In this document: positions 26,211 to 35,229 of the stretch, in pieces | Numbering within the stretch: the first letter of the stretch is position 1 | Layout of the letters: every line of letters begins with the position of its first letter | DNA from: Acuticoccus sp039034015 | GTDB taxonomy: Bacteria > Pseudomonadota > Alphaproteobacteria > Rhizobiales > Amorphaceae | Assembly (NCBI GenBank): GCA_039034015.1 | Contig: JBCCBM010000016.1 | Location: forward strand, 27,221 to 91,220 | Direction of reading: 5' to 3' | Length of the DNA stretch: 64,000 bases | Notes under the pieces: model-generated | Seen by the model: the letters and a program-made list of their open reading frames with translations, nothing else | What the model was told of the DNA's origin: nothing | Databases searched by the model: none | Made by a program: the position numbers and the translations under genes

Positions 26211-26908
26211 AACGCAAGGGTCGCTTGGGCAATCTCGGGCGAGGCATCCAGCGCCTCAAATGTCCCATCAAAGCGCACCGCGCCCTTTTCGATGATGACG
26301 ACGCGGGTGGCGACCGCACGCGCAAAATGAAGGTTCTGCTCCGACAACAGGACGGCGAGCCCCTGGCGCTTCATCTCTTTGATGACGCCAGCGAGCTCCT
26401 CCACAATGCGCGGCGCAATCCCCTCCGAGGGTTCATCCAGCAAAATGAGGCTGGGGTTGCCGATCAGCGTGCGCGCGATGGTGAGCATCTGCTGCTCCCC
26501 GCCCGAAAGGCTGCCCGCCGCCTGGTGCCGCCGCTCGGCAAGGTTGGGGAAGAGCGTCATCAAGGTGTGCGCGTCCCAGGTCGGCGCGCCCTCCCGCGGC
26601 GGCCGGCGCCCCACCTCCAGATTTTCCGACACCGTGAGGGAGGGAAACACCCGCCGCTCCTCCGGCACATAGCCAATGCCGCGCCGGCAAATCTTGAACG
26701 GTGGCTCGCCGGCCGCGTTTTCGCCCTCGATGGTGATGGCACCGGCGCGTGGGCGCACAAGGCCCATCACCGATTTGATGGTGGTGGACTTTCCGGCGCC
26801 GTTGCGGCCCAAAAGCGCCACAACCTCGTCAGCCCCCACCGAGAACGTCACATCGTGGAGGATGTGCGCGCCGCCGTAAAACGTGTTGAGCCCAAAAACC
26901 TCAAGCAT
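26207..26908 (-). CDS. livF: ABC transporter ATP-binding protein, LivF type
   Basis: This is one of two ATPases of a branched-chain-amino-acid-type importer, 233 residues. It has Walker A GRNGAGKST, signature LSGGEQQ, Walker B LILLDEPSEGIAP and the LivF-typical GYVPEERRVFPSLTV. The start at 26908 gives a LivF-like N-terminus (MLEVFGLNTFYGGAHIL); the frame is open further upstream inside livG but is not family-like there. It overlaps the end of livG by 8 bp. Liv-type systems import not only amino acids but also urea, amides and aromatic acids, so the substrate is open. Confidence 0.93.
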   Translation of the reverse strand: MLEVFGLNTFYGGAHILHDVTFSVGADEVVALLGRNGAGKSTTIKSVMGLVRPRAGAITIEGENAAGEPPFKICRRGIGYVPEERRVFPSLTVSENLEVGRRPPREGAPTWDAHTLMTLFPNLAERRHQAAGSLSGGEQQMLTIARTLIGNPSLILLDEPSEGIAPRIVEELAGVIKEMKRQGLAVLLSEQNLHFARAVATRVVIIEKGAVRFDGTFEALDASPEIAQATLAL

Positions 26909-27665
26909 CGGCGGCCCCAAACACTGTGCCGCCGCCCAAATAAACCTCCCGCACCAGGGGGTCATTGCGGATGGTGGCGGCGGTGCCATCGGCAATCAGC
27001 GCGCCGCGGTTCAAAACCAAAATGCGGTCCGCATGGGCAAACACCACGTCCATATCATGCTCGGTAAAGAGGACGCTGACGCCTTCCTCCGCGACGATTT
27101 TGGCGGTCAGCGCCATCAGCGATTGGCGCTCGCCGGGCGCCATGCCCGCAGTGGGCTCATCCATCAGCAAGAGTTTTGGCGCGTGGGCAAGGGCAACGGC
27201 AAGCTCCAGCCGCTTCACATCCCCATAGGCAAGCGTTGCGGTGGGCTGGTCGGCCGCCTCCGCCATGCCAACGCGGGCAAGGAGCGCCATCGCCTCTGCC
27301 ACATGCCGCGTGGTGGCCCGGGCAAAGACGCGCCGCGTTTCCCCATGGTGGGACATCAACGCCATTTGCACATTTTCGCGCACCGTCATGGTCGCGAAGG
27401 TTTGCGTGATTTGGAAGGTCCGGCCAACGCCAAGGCGCCAAATGTCCCGCGGGCGCTTGCCGATCAGCTCTGTCTCGCCAAGGCGGACGGACCCAGTGTC
27501 GGGCTTCAAATACCCGTTCACCATGTTGAAGCAGGTGGTCTTTCCCGCGCCGTTGGGGCCGATGAGGGCAAGGAATTCGCCCGCCGCCAGCGCAAAAGAG
27601 ACGCCATCGACGGCAACAACGCCGCCAAAACGCTTGGTGAGGTTGGAGACGGTGAGGACGCTCAT
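26901..27665 (-). CDS. livG: ABC transporter ATP-binding protein, LivG type
   Basis: This is the second ATPase of the importer, 254 residues: Walker A GPNGAGKTTCFNMVNGYL, the LivG-type GRTFQITQTFATMTV, Walker B LLLMDEPTAGMAP and switch His in LFTEHDMDVVF. The signature motif is altered: LAYGDVKRLE in place of LSGGQ, a pattern common in LivG proteins. The start at 27665 overlaps the permease stop (ATGA); open sequence upstream of it belongs to the permease gene. Confidence 0.93.
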   Translation of the reverse strand: MSVLTVSNLTKRFGGVVAVDGVSFALAAGEFLALIGPNGAGKTTCFNMVNGYLKPDTGSVRLGETELIGKRPRDIWRLGVGRTFQITQTFATMTVRENVQMALMSHHGETRRVFARATTRHVAEAMALLARVGMAEAADQPTATLAYGDVKRLELAVALAHAPKLLLMDEPTAGMAPGERQSLMALTAKIVAEEGVSVLFTEHDMDVVFAHADRILVLNRGALIADGTAATIRNDPLVREVYLGGGTVFGAADA

Positions 27666-29494
27666 TTGCGGGCCGGCCACAGGCGGGAGAGGCCGCCGGC
27701 GATCCCGTCGGGGGCGGCGAGCACAATGAGGAGGATGATGGCGCCAAAAATCGCCCGCCAATAGTCAAGCCGGGTCACATAATCCTCAATCAGCACGAAC
27801 GCGCCGGCGCCCAAAAGCGGCCCCAGCAGCGATTGAACGCCCCCCAAAAGCACCATGATCAGCGCATCCACAGAGTTCCCGATGGCCAGCGTATCGGGAA
27901 ACACGCTCCCCTTGGAAAACGCGAACACAACGCCCGCAACGCCCGCAAACGTGCCCGCCAGAGTGAACGCGATCCACTGGTGGGTTTTGAGGTCGACCCC
28001 GATGGCCTCGGTGCGGATGGGACTGTCGCGCCCGCCGCGCAACACATAGCCAAACGGCGATTTGGCAAGGTGGCGGATGAGGAGAAGACCGCCGACGCAA
28101 AGCACCATGGCAAGATAATAGTAGGCGACATTGCCGCTCGCCCAGGCGGCGGGCCACACGCCCAAGATGCCATCATCCCCCCCGGTGACCGACTGCCACT
28201 GGAACGTGATGCCCCACAAAATTTGCGCTGCCGCCAGCGTGAGCATGGCGAGGTAAACGCCAGAAAGACGCACGCAAAACCAGCCGAACACCAGCGCGCC
28301 AAAGCCCGCCACCAGCGGGCCGAACAGCATGGCCGGCAGCATCGAAAGCCCAAGATCGCGAACCGCGATGGCCGCCGCATAAGCGCCGAGCCCAAAATAC
28401 GCCGCGTGGCCGAACGAGACCATGCCCCCCACGCCCATGATGAAGTGGAGGCTGGCCGCAAAGAGCATCGCCACCATCACGTCCTTCAAAAGGACCAGCA
28501 GAAAACCGTCGGTGAGGGTGGGGACAAGCGCGGTTGCCATCAGCGCGATGGCGCCAATGACGAGTGCCGTGGTGGTCATGGGGGCAAGTGGGGCTTCCGG
28601 CACGGTGGGCGCGCCATGGGCGGAGGCGGCGGTGCCAAAAAGGCCGTAGGGCCGCACAATCAACACCACCGCCATCACCAGAAAAGGGAGCACCAGCGAG
28701 ATCTGCGGAAAGACCAGAACGCCAAACGCGTTCAACACCGAGATGATGACCGCGGCCACGAACGCGCCCGTGACGGACCCCATCCCGCCGATCACCACGA
28801 CGACGAACGCTTCGCCGATGATGGAAAGGTCCATCAGAAGCGACACCGCCTCCCGCGGCACCTGGAGCGCGCCGCCAAGCCCCGCCAGGAACGCGCCCAG
28901 CATGAAGGTGGAGGTGAACAAAAGCCGCTGGTTGACGCCGAGCGCGCCCACCATTTCGCGGTCTTGGGTGGCCGCGCGCACCAAAACCCCCCACCGGGTC
29001 TTGTTGAAGAGGAGCCAGATGAGCGCCAGCACCACCGGGCCGATCACGATGAGCGCAAGGTCATATTCGGGGATCGGCTCGCCAAAGATGCGCACCGCAC
29101 GGTCAAGCCCCGGCGCGCGTGGGCCCAAAAGGTCTTCCGCGCCCCAGATGGCCAGCACCGCATCCTGCACGATGAGGACGATGGCAAAGGTCGCCACCAG
29201 CTGAAACAGCTCCGGCGAGCGGTAGATCCGGCGAAGGACCAGGATTTCCATCGCCGCGCCGATCACGGCCACGATGGCGGCGGCGGCAAGGACAGAGCCC
29301 CAAAACCCAAAAATGCCAAAGTCGAGCGCGGTGATTAGCGTATAGGCCAAGTAGGCGCCAAGCATATAGAGCGAGCCGTGGGCAAAGTTGACGACGCGCG
29401 TGACGCCAAAGATGATCGAAAGCCCGGACGCGATCAAAAACAGCGACGAGGCGTTGGCAAGGCCGGTGAGGAATTGTGCGAAATAAAAGCTCAA
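27662..29494 (-). CDS. Fused LivH-LivM type ABC permease
   Basis: Both permease subunits of the importer are joined in one 610-residue chain. Residues about 1-290 are LivH-like (FYFAQFLTGLANASSLFLIA, GVTRVVNFAHGSLYMLGAY, AATQDREMVGALGVN). Residues about 310-610 are LivM-like (HFIMGVGGMVSFGHAAYFGL, and GRDSPIRTEAIGVDLKTHQW). About 8 plus 10 hydrophobic segments can be seen. The start codon appears to be TTG 29494, overlapping the VOC gene stop; the N-terminus fits LivH well, so this start is likely right. Such fusions occur in some proteobacteria and fix a 1:1 ratio. Confidence 0.9.
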   Translation of the reverse strand: MSFYFAQFLTGLANASSLFLIASGLSIIFGVTRVVNFAHGSLYMLGAYLAYTLITALDFGIFGFWGSVLAAAAIVAVIGAAMEILVLRRIYRSPELFQLVATFAIVLIVQDAVLAIWGAEDLLGPRAPGLDRAVRIFGEPIPEYDLALIVIGPVVLALIWLLFNKTRWGVLVRAATQDREMVGALGVNQRLLFTSTFMLGAFLAGLGGALQVPREAVSLLMDLSIIGEAFVVVVIGGMGSVTGAFVAAVIISVLNAFGVLVFPQISLVLPFLVMAVVLIVRPYGLFGTAASAHGAPTVPEAPLAPMTTTALVIGAIALMATALVPTLTDGFLLVLLKDVMVAMLFAASLHFIMGVGGMVSFGHAAYFGLGAYAAAIAVRDLGLSMLPAMLFGPLVAGFGALVFGWFCVRLSGVYLAMLTLAAAQILWGITFQWQSVTGGDDGILGVWPAAWASGNVAYYYLAMVLCVGGLLLIRHLAKSPFGYVLRGGRDSPIRTEAIGVDLKTHQWIAFTLAGTFAGVAGVVFAFSKGSVFPDTLAIGNSVDALIMVLLGGVQSLLGPLLGAGAFVLIEDYVTRLDYWRAIFGAIILLIVLAAPDGIAGGLSRLWPARK

Positions 29495-29841
29495 AGCGGG
29501 ATTTCTTGGCTGGCGCGGATGACGTTGCCGTCGGGATCGGTGAGGGAAAACTCGCGCATGCCAAACGGCGCGTTGCGCGGCGCTGTGAGGGAGGGCCAGC
29601 CTTCCGGCGGCAGGGCGAGGGCGGCAAGTTCGGCGTGGAAGGCGTCAATGTCGCTGGGGCGCAGGAACGCTGTTTGCGGCGCGCTGTCGCGTTCGGCGAG
29701 GTGCAGCTCCGCGCCCTCACGCTTCATGAGCGCATAGTCCGGGACGGCGTAGACGGCATGAAAGCCAACGCGTTCGTAAATACGCTGCGCGGCGGGAACG
29801 TCCGCCACGCAGAAGATTGGTGCAAGCTTTTCAAGCTTCAC
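29491..29841 (-). CDS. VOC family protein
   Basis: A 116-residue vicinal-oxygen-chelate fold protein (glyoxalase/bleomycin-resistance/dioxygenase superfamily), with the paired half-domains starting LEKLAPIFCVADV and ending FSLTDPDGNVIR. The family metal ligands are not fully conserved, so the enzymatic or binding role is open. It starts with GTG overlapping the binding-protein stop and its stop overlaps the permease start, so it is an integral part of the transporter operon. Confidence 0.8.
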   Translation of the reverse strand: MKLEKLAPIFCVADVPAAQRIYERVGFHAVYAVPDYALMKREGAELHLAERDSAPQTAFLRPSDIDAFHAELAALALPPEGWPSLTAPRNAPFGMREFSLTDPDGNVIRASQEIPL

Positions 29842-31040
29842 TCAGCCGGCCGCAGCGCGGCGGCCTCAGCTTCAGACGGCAAAAAATCTTCGCCCGCCGC
29901 GTAGAACCAATCGACCATCATGGGTTTGCCGTCCACCAGCGCGGTTTTGCCCACATAAGCACCCATGGTCGCCTGATGGTCCGCCGCGCGGAAGACAAAC
30001 GGCCCCGTGGGGCTTTCCACCGCAAGACCTTCCATGGTGGCAAGAAGGTCTTCCGTCTCCAGCGAGGGCGTCTGTTCCAGAAGCGTCTTGATGGTCATCA
30101 TGGAGTTGTAACCCACGATGGAGCCGGTCTTCGGCGCTTCGCCCCACTTTTCCATGTAGGCGGCCTCAAAGACATCATGCTCGGGCGTGTTCACATCGTT
30201 GCCGGGGTAACCGGTCACGATCCACCCGTTCGGCGTCTCATCGCCCAGCGGTTCTAGATATTCTGGCTCGCCCGATAGCAGCGAGACCACCACACGATCC
30301 TCAAACAGGAAGCGGAGCGAGCCTTCGCGCACGAACTTGGCAAGGTCACCGCCAAAGGTGACGTTGTAAATCCCGTCCGGTTTGGCGCCCTCCAGCGCGC
30401 GCACGGTGGAGCCGGCGTCAATCTTGAAGAGCGTGGGCCACTGTTCTTCCACAAACTCCACCTCGGGCTTGAGGCGGGTGAGTTCGGACTTGAACGCCTT
30501 TACCGCGTCTTGCCCGTAGGCATAGTTGGGAGCGATCGTGGCCCAGCGCACAGCGTCGGTCTTCGCAGCCTCCGCGGCAAGCATTGCGGCCTGCATGTGC
30601 GTGGAGGGGCGCAGGCGATACGTATACCGGTTGCCTTTCGACCAGACGATCGCATCGGAAAGTGGCTCGGACGCCAAGAAGAACACGCCCTTTTGCTTGG
30701 CAAAATCGGAAACGGCGAGGCCAATGTTGGACAAGAACGTGCCAAACAGGAAGGCAACGTTTTCCCGGCTCACCATCTCATCGGCAATGCGGATGGCGGT
30801 GGCAGGGTCGCCGGTGTCATCCCGGCTGATGATTTCCAGCGGGCGACCGTTCACCCCGCCCGCGGCGTTGATCTCTTCCAGCGCCAATTCCCAGCCCTTT
30901 TTATAAGGCTCGGTGAAGGCGGGCAGGCGGGTGTAGGAGTTGATCTCGCCGATCTTGATGGGATCTTGCGCCACCGCGGGCGTTGCGGTGACGAACGCGG
31001 CAACAGCTGCGGCGTGAAGGATGTGGCGACGGGTCAGCAT
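29838..31040 (-). CDS. Periplasmic substrate-binding protein of liv-type ABC importer
   Basis: A type I periplasmic binding protein (Peripla_BP_6 group) of 400 residues with a signal peptide that carries a twin Arg (MLTRRHILHAAAVAAFVTAT, cleavage near AVA-Q). Features are IKIGEINSYT, the hallmark GWELALEEINAAGGVNGR and SRDDTGDPATAIRIADEM. It delivers the ligand to the LivHM/F/G permease encoded just downstream. The ligand cannot be read from sequence; the catabolic genes nearby suggest an organic acid or N-heterocycle, which is inference. Confidence 0.92.
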   Translation of the reverse strand: MLTRRHILHAAAVAAFVTATPAVAQDPIKIGEINSYTRLPAFTEPYKKGWELALEEINAAGGVNGRPLEIISRDDTGDPATAIRIADEMVSRENVAFLFGTFLSNIGLAVSDFAKQKGVFFLASEPLSDAIVWSKGNRYTYRLRPSTHMQAAMLAAEAAKTDAVRWATIAPNYAYGQDAVKAFKSELTRLKPEVEFVEEQWPTLFKIDAGSTVRALEGAKPDGIYNVTFGGDLAKFVREGSLRFLFEDRVVVSLLSGEPEYLEPLGDETPNGWIVTGYPGNDVNTPEHDVFEAAYMEKWGEAPKTGSIVGYNSMMTIKTLLEQTPSLETEDLLATMEGLAVESPTGPFVFRAADHQATMGAYVGKTALVDGKPMMVDWFYAAGEDFLPSEAEAAALRPAE

Positions 31041-31058
31041 GGCACCTCCGAACGTTTG

Positions 31059-31691
31059 TTATTCATCTGGGTTGCAAGTTTCGAGCCGGTCCGCAAACCG
31101 CGCAAGCTGCGGAGAAAGAACCGGCAAAAGATCCCAGTCGGGCGCAAACGCCTCGCGCGCCACACCAACACCACGGGCCGAGGCGATCGCCAAAAACTCT
31201 GCCGCCGCCGCCGACGCGGGCAGGAAAACGGCGCGGATCTCATCCATCCGGGCATTGGCCGCGGCCGCCCCACCACCGCGCGACAGGTCTGAGAGGCACC
31301 CATAAAGCAGCGCATCGCGAAGCTGCTGGTCATCGGCCGGCCCAGTCAACAGAGCGCGGCGCCACGGCGGCGGCGCATGGGACGGGGCGTCCGCGTCAAC
31401 CCCGGTCGCGCTCAAAAGCGTTGCGGCGAGGATCACGGAAAAATCCGCCGGGTCACCGCCCGTCGCGACCGTGCGCCACGTGTCCGGGCCGTCGGCGGCC
31501 AGGGCGCACAACGGCCCGTCCATCAGCGCGTCGATGGCGGCACGGTCCATGAGCCCGGTCGCTTCAATGGCCGTGCGGTGCGTGTCTTGGATGGCCGCGT
31601 TCAGCGCATCAAGGACGCCGGCGCACCCCTGCGCCAAAGCGGGTGCGCCGCCGAGAAAGGCGGCCAAAAGGCTAACGAAGACCGTCTTCAC
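31059..31691 (-). CDS. Secreted protein of unknown function
   Basis: About 210 residues. The GTG at 31691 gives a clean signal peptide (VKTVFVSLLAAFLGGAPALAQ). The open frame extends to 31748, but that adds residues inside the DUF1185 gene and no better start. The mature part is Ala-rich with four or five cysteines and no family I recognise. It overlaps the DUF1185 gene by 20 bp and lies 18 bp upstream of the binding-protein gene, so it is part of that run and probably periplasmic. Confidence 0.65.
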   Translation of the reverse strand: MKTVFVSLLAAFLGGAPALAQGCAGVLDALNAAIQDTHRTAIEATGLMDRAAIDALMDGPLCALAADGPDTWRTVATGGDPADFSVILAATLLSATGVDADAPSHAPPPWRRALLTGPADDQQLRDALLYGCLSDLSRGGGAAAANARMDEIRAVFLPASAAAAEFLAIASARGVGVAREAFAPDWDLLPVLSPQLARFADRLETCNPDE

Positions 31692-32256
31692 CAACAATCT
31701 CGCTGGTTCTGAGGCCGCCAACGCGGGGAAGGGGCCGCCCCCGCTCACTCACCGCCACCGCCACAAGAATCTCGCCGGCGCGCGGCGCGTCCGTCACCCG
31801 CACCTCCATCGCATCAAAGTGGGAACGCACATAGGCCGCGTCCTTGTGGCCAAGCGGGACATCGAGAGGCGTCCCCGGCCCGCCACGCTTTTTTGCGGAT
31901 GGAATGAGCGCTTTGCCCCCGCCCACCTCCGCCCGCAGGGGCGCGCCAAGCTGCGGGTGCAGAACCGCCGCGGCATGCTCCAGCTCGCCATCCTCGCCGA
32001 CCAGGGCGGCCTTGCCAAAACCTTCCACACGCTCCGGCGCGATGCCAAGGGCGCGCACGGCGCGGTTGCCGAGCATTGCCCCCATTTCGGCGCCGATCTC
32101 CATCAACACGGCAAGATCGTGCTGGTAACGGCCCGCATAGGGGTTCGCGATCACTGCGATGGCGGCGGCCCGGCGGGCGGCCGGCGCAATGGTGCGGCCC
32201 ATCTCCTGATGGGTCTCCTCGACCGCCACCACAATTTTGCGCACGCTGGCTGACAT
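31672..32256 (-). CDS. DUF1185 (AA_synth) family protein
   Basis: The 194-residue protein begins MSASVRKIVVAVEETHQEMG and contains ANPYAGRYQHDLAVLMEIG and GKAALVGEDGELEHAAAVLH, the blocks of the PF06684 'amino acid synthesis' family. The biochemical role of the family is not established; members often sit with racemase-like and hydantoin or heterocycle catabolism genes. The ATG at 32256 is preferred over one at 32295. It heads the transporter run and is divergent from the CMP-sugar synthetase-like gene. Confidence 0.8.
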   Translation of the reverse strand: MSASVRKIVVAVEETHQEMGRTIAPAARRAAAIAVIANPYAGRYQHDLAVLMEIGAEMGAMLGNRAVRALGIAPERVEGFGKAALVGEDGELEHAAAVLHPQLGAPLRAEVGGGKALIPSAKKRGGPGTPLDVPLGHKDAAYVRSHFDAMEVRVTDAPRAGEILVAVAVSERGRPLPRVGGLRTSEIVGEDGLR

Positions 32257-32400
32257 TGCCAAGAACCCTTCCCACGCCGCGCGAGTGTGCGGCAAAAGTT
32301 AAGCGTCCCGCAAGCGGGGCCGGATATTCTAAGGCCTTGATGCAAAAGATGGCGCCTGTTAGCGCATGCGCCCCAAATTGACCGTGAACCGGGGGTCCGG

Positions 32401-34431
32401 GTGATCACTTACGCGTTGGTGCCGGCACGATCGGGATCGAAAGGTCTTCCGGACAAGAACATTCGGCCCATCGACGGCCACCCGCTGCTGGCCTACTCCA
32501 TCGCCTTCGGCCGCGCGCTCGACATCGACAGGGTCATCGTCTCGACCGATTCGGAAGAATACGCTGAGATTGCCCGCTCTTACGGTGCCACCTGTCCTTA
32601 TCTTCGCGGCCCCAAGGCCAGCTCCGACACTGCGATGGAAGAGGATATCCTTGAGGACCTCAAGGCAAACCTTCCCAAACATGGCATCGAGATGCCCGAC
32701 ATCTGGGTGCGGCTCAAACCCACCAACCCGTTTCGCAGTGTGTCGAGCGTCCGCCGGGCGATCCAAATGTTGAAGGACGATCCGACGGTGTCGTCCGTGC
32801 GGATCGTGAGCCCCGAAGATTCCCGCCTCTGGACCATCAACGAGGAGGGCTTTTTTGTCCCCCTCGTGAAGTGGGACGAAAACCGCTCCGTCATGCGCCG
32901 GAGCGAGCATCCCAAAGCCTACAGCCCCTTCAATCTTGATGTGTTTCGCCACAAAAATTGGTTGAAACTCGGCCCCGCCTACATGGGCAAGCGCATCCGC
33001 CCGGTGGTGGAGCACAAGATCACCGGCCTCGACATCAACGATCTGGATGATTTTTCCATCGTCAAAGCCATGATCGAGGCGCGCCCGCGACCCCGCATCG
33101 TCACCGACTATCTGGAGACCCACCACCTCAAGCCCGACTTTGGCGAAGAGCCCCCGCCCCGAACGTCCGAACCACGCAAGGCCGCCATTGCCACGCTCAA
33201 CAGTCTGACGCGCGCCCGCGAGGACGTATCTGTGAAGCCCGATCCAGCGCTTTGGGACGCGATCGAGGCGGTCTTGTCCTTCAGCGATGTGCCCGCCGAG
33301 GCCGCGGCGCGCTACGTGCGCCACCCGAAAGTGTGGTTTGTCCGGCGCGACACGGGCCCCCACTCCATCTCGTTCGTGCTGGGGCTCGACCGGCGGCACT
33401 GGCTGCGCCTCACGCTCAGCCAGCAAACCTCAGAGCACGTGGTGAAGAACAAGGCGGACTTGACCGGCGCAGACGGGCAGGAGGCCGTGATCAACCGCGC
33501 CTCCCGCATTCGCGTCGACGTCAAACGCGTCAAGGAGACAACGACGCTGCCGGTGGCGTACCGGTTTACGGGGGAACGGGTCCTTGATTCATTCGTCCAG
33601 GTGGTGCGGATGGCCGAGGAAATGAAGGCCGCCGGCGTCAAGCGCGTCCGTGTCATTGAAATGCCCGGCCGGGGGATTGCCGATCCGTTCATCATGCTCC
33701 CGCGGGTGGGCCTTGCGGTGGAGCGGGTGCCCTGGAAGGGCACGATCGATGCGCACGTTGTTGCCATGTTGGCGCCCGACATTGACAAGGACGTTATCGC
33801 CGCAACCGGCCAACAATTGCTCCCCAAACTGCGCCCCGGCGCGAACGGCCTCTTCGTCTCGCTGGAGGTGGAAAAGGCGCGCTGGATCAACCAATCCACG
33901 GCGGTCGCCGCCTTCGTCAACACGCTGATTGCGAAGCGCGCCGCGCCCTCGCACATCGTCTACAGCGGCATGACCGGCCCGTGGGACGGGGCGGACGATG
34001 ACTTCTTCCCCGAACTGCGCGCGGCTGAGGAGGCGATGGTGGCCGAGATTGCCGGCCTCCTTGATGCCGACATCCCCGCCAAGGTGATGTTCGGCCAAAC
34101 GTTGGAAGAAAAGGCGCAGGCAACGGCCGATTGCGGCTTCTTCATCGCCCCAGTGTCGAGCGCGTGTCTGGTGCCCAACGTGATGGGCGTCCCGGGAGTC
34201 TCGTTCGCAAGCCGCGCTCGGCTCGTCTATTCGACCGTGCCCGACAACCCCCATGTGGCGCGCGTCAAGCCGACCATGGTGACCGATCGCAGCGATGTGG
34301 AGGGCCTTGGCCCCCGCGCGTCACGCAAGATCGGCATACGCCCGGCCGTCAGCTACACGATTGACGAGGCCGCGTTCGTGGCCTTCGCCCTCGCCCAGTT
34401 CAAAAAGACCCGCAAGGCCATCCCCCGATAG
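32401..34431 (+). CDS. CMP-sugar synthetase (NeuA-like) domain fused to a large C-terminal domain
   Basis: The 676-residue protein starts at GTG 32401. Residues 1 to about 230 are a cytidylyltransferase of the NeuA/CMP-nonulosonate synthetase type: VPARSGSKGLPDKNIRPIDG, VIVSTDSEEYAEIA, LKPTNPFRSVSSVRRAI and DLDDFSIVKAM. A linker (about 230-270) leads to about 400 residues that I do not recognise. They contain HSISFVLGLDRRHWLRLTLS, MPGRGIADPFIMLPRVGL, VYSGMTGPWDG and DCGFFIAPVSSACLVPNVMG. The last resembles the C-terminal lobe of GT-B glycosyltransferases, weakly. No nonulosonate biosynthesis genes (NeuB, NeuC) are nearby. It overlaps the UPF0280 gene by 111 bp, tail to tail. Confidence 0.82.
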   Translation: MITYALVPARSGSKGLPDKNIRPIDGHPLLAYSIAFGRALDIDRVIVSTDSEEYAEIARSYGATCPYLRGPKASSDTAMEEDILEDLKANLPKHGIEMPDIWVRLKPTNPFRSVSSVRRAIQMLKDDPTVSSVRIVSPEDSRLWTINEEGFFVPLVKWDENRSVMRRSEHPKAYSPFNLDVFRHKNWLKLGPAYMGKRIRPVVEHKITGLDINDLDDFSIVKAMIEARPRPRIVTDYLETHHLKPDFGEEPPPRTSEPRKAAIATLNSLTRAREDVSVKPDPALWDAIEAVLSFSDVPAEAAARYVRHPKVWFVRRDTGPHSISFVLGLDRRHWLRLTLSQQTSEHVVKNKADLTGADGQEAVINRASRIRVDVKRVKETTTLPVAYRFTGERVLDSFVQVVRMAEEMKAAGVKRVRVIEMPGRGIADPFIMLPRVGLAVERVPWKGTIDAHVVAMLAPDIDKDVIAATGQQLLPKLRPGANGLFVSLEVEKARWINQSTAVAAFVNTLIAKRAAPSHIVYSGMTGPWDGADDDFFPELRAAEEAMVAEIAGLLDADIPAKVMFGQTLEEKAQATADCGFFIAPVSSACLVPNVMGVPGVSFASRARLVYSTVPDNPHVARVKPTMVTDRSDVEGLGPRASRKIGIRPAVSYTIDEAAFVAFALAQFKKTRKAIPR

Positions 34432-35229
34432 GACCGTTGCCCCGCGCAGCGAAAGCGCGGCGGCGATGATCGTGCCGCGGGCGCGCATATGGTTCGCCGC
34501 GGCAGCCCCGGCCTGGAGCGCTGCGGCCACCTCGCGCGCCGAAAGGGGGCCGACAGCGCTCACCACCGGCCGGTCGCCAAGGTCGCTGCCCGGCACAAGG
34601 TCGCACGCCTTGGCGCGAGAAATGGCAGGGTGGCCCGGAAGGTCGACCGCGTTCGCGATCAACGTGGCGGCCGCGTCGGCCGCAGCCGCGGTGCCGGCAA
34701 GCACAGTCACCGCATCGGCAATCCCGAGCGAGAGGCTGCGGCCGCCGGCGCCCGATGTGGCAAGGCCGCCCACCCCATCGTCGCTCGCAATGCGCACCGT
34801 CCCCACAGTCTCACCGGCGGGCGTTGCAATCCGCGCAGAGGCACGCTCACCTGGGGCAAGGCGCATCGCAATATCACCGCCATTGTTCACAATCACGCGG
34901 CGCAGCGGGCCGGCCGCGTGGCACAGCGTGTCGGCCACCGCCCCCGCCACCGCGGCCATGGGCGTCACAAAGGTGTGCGGCCGGTGGGGCGCGATGGCGG
35001 CGGCCATGCGCTGGCCGGTTTCGCTCACCGGCGCCCCGTCGGGGTCGTGAAGGGCGGAGCGCTCCTCGCAAAGTTCTGCGAGCAGCGTTTGAAAGCGGGC
35101 CACCACACGCGCGCGGGCCTTTGCCACGGCTTGGGGCGTGTCCACCATCCTCACCGTCGCGTGGATGGGCCCGTGGAGAAGCGCGAGGCGCCCGTCGGGC
35201 AGGATGGACGCAAGGGGCGTGTCTTTCAC
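34321..35229 (-). CDS. UPF0280 family protein (ApbE-like)
   Basis: About 302 residues of the UPF0280 family, related in fold to ApbE flavin transferases. Visible are HTFVTPMAAVAGAVAD, RVIVNNGGDIAMRL and GVGGLATSGAGGRSLSLGIAD. Members commonly neighbour 6-hydroxynicotinate reductase-like genes, as here, and may act in cofactor attachment, which is inference. The GTG at 35229 overlaps the upstream stop (GTGA). The last 111 bp overlap the opposite-strand CMP-sugar gene; the tail after about residue 265 may be a non-conserved run-on. Confidence 0.82.
   Translation of the reverse strand: MKDTPLASILPDGRLALLHGPIHATVRMVDTPQAVAKARARVVARFQTLLAELCEERSALHDPDGAPVSETGQRMAAAIAPHRPHTFVTPMAAVAGAVADTLCHAAGPLRRVIVNNGGDIAMRLAPGERASARIATPAGETVGTVRIASDDGVGGLATSGAGGRSLSLGIADAVTVLAGTAAAADAAATLIANAVDLPGHPAISRAKACDLVPGSDLGDRPVVSAVGPLSAREVAAALQAGAAAANHMRARGTIIAAALSLRGATVLSGDGLAGLFELGEGEGHERGLVNRVADGRAYADLA

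Noticed and set aside
27833..29338. 501-codon plus-strand open frame
   Set aside because: Antisense to the fused permease gene; its sequence is dominated by His, Asp and Arg as expected from complemented hydrophobic codons.
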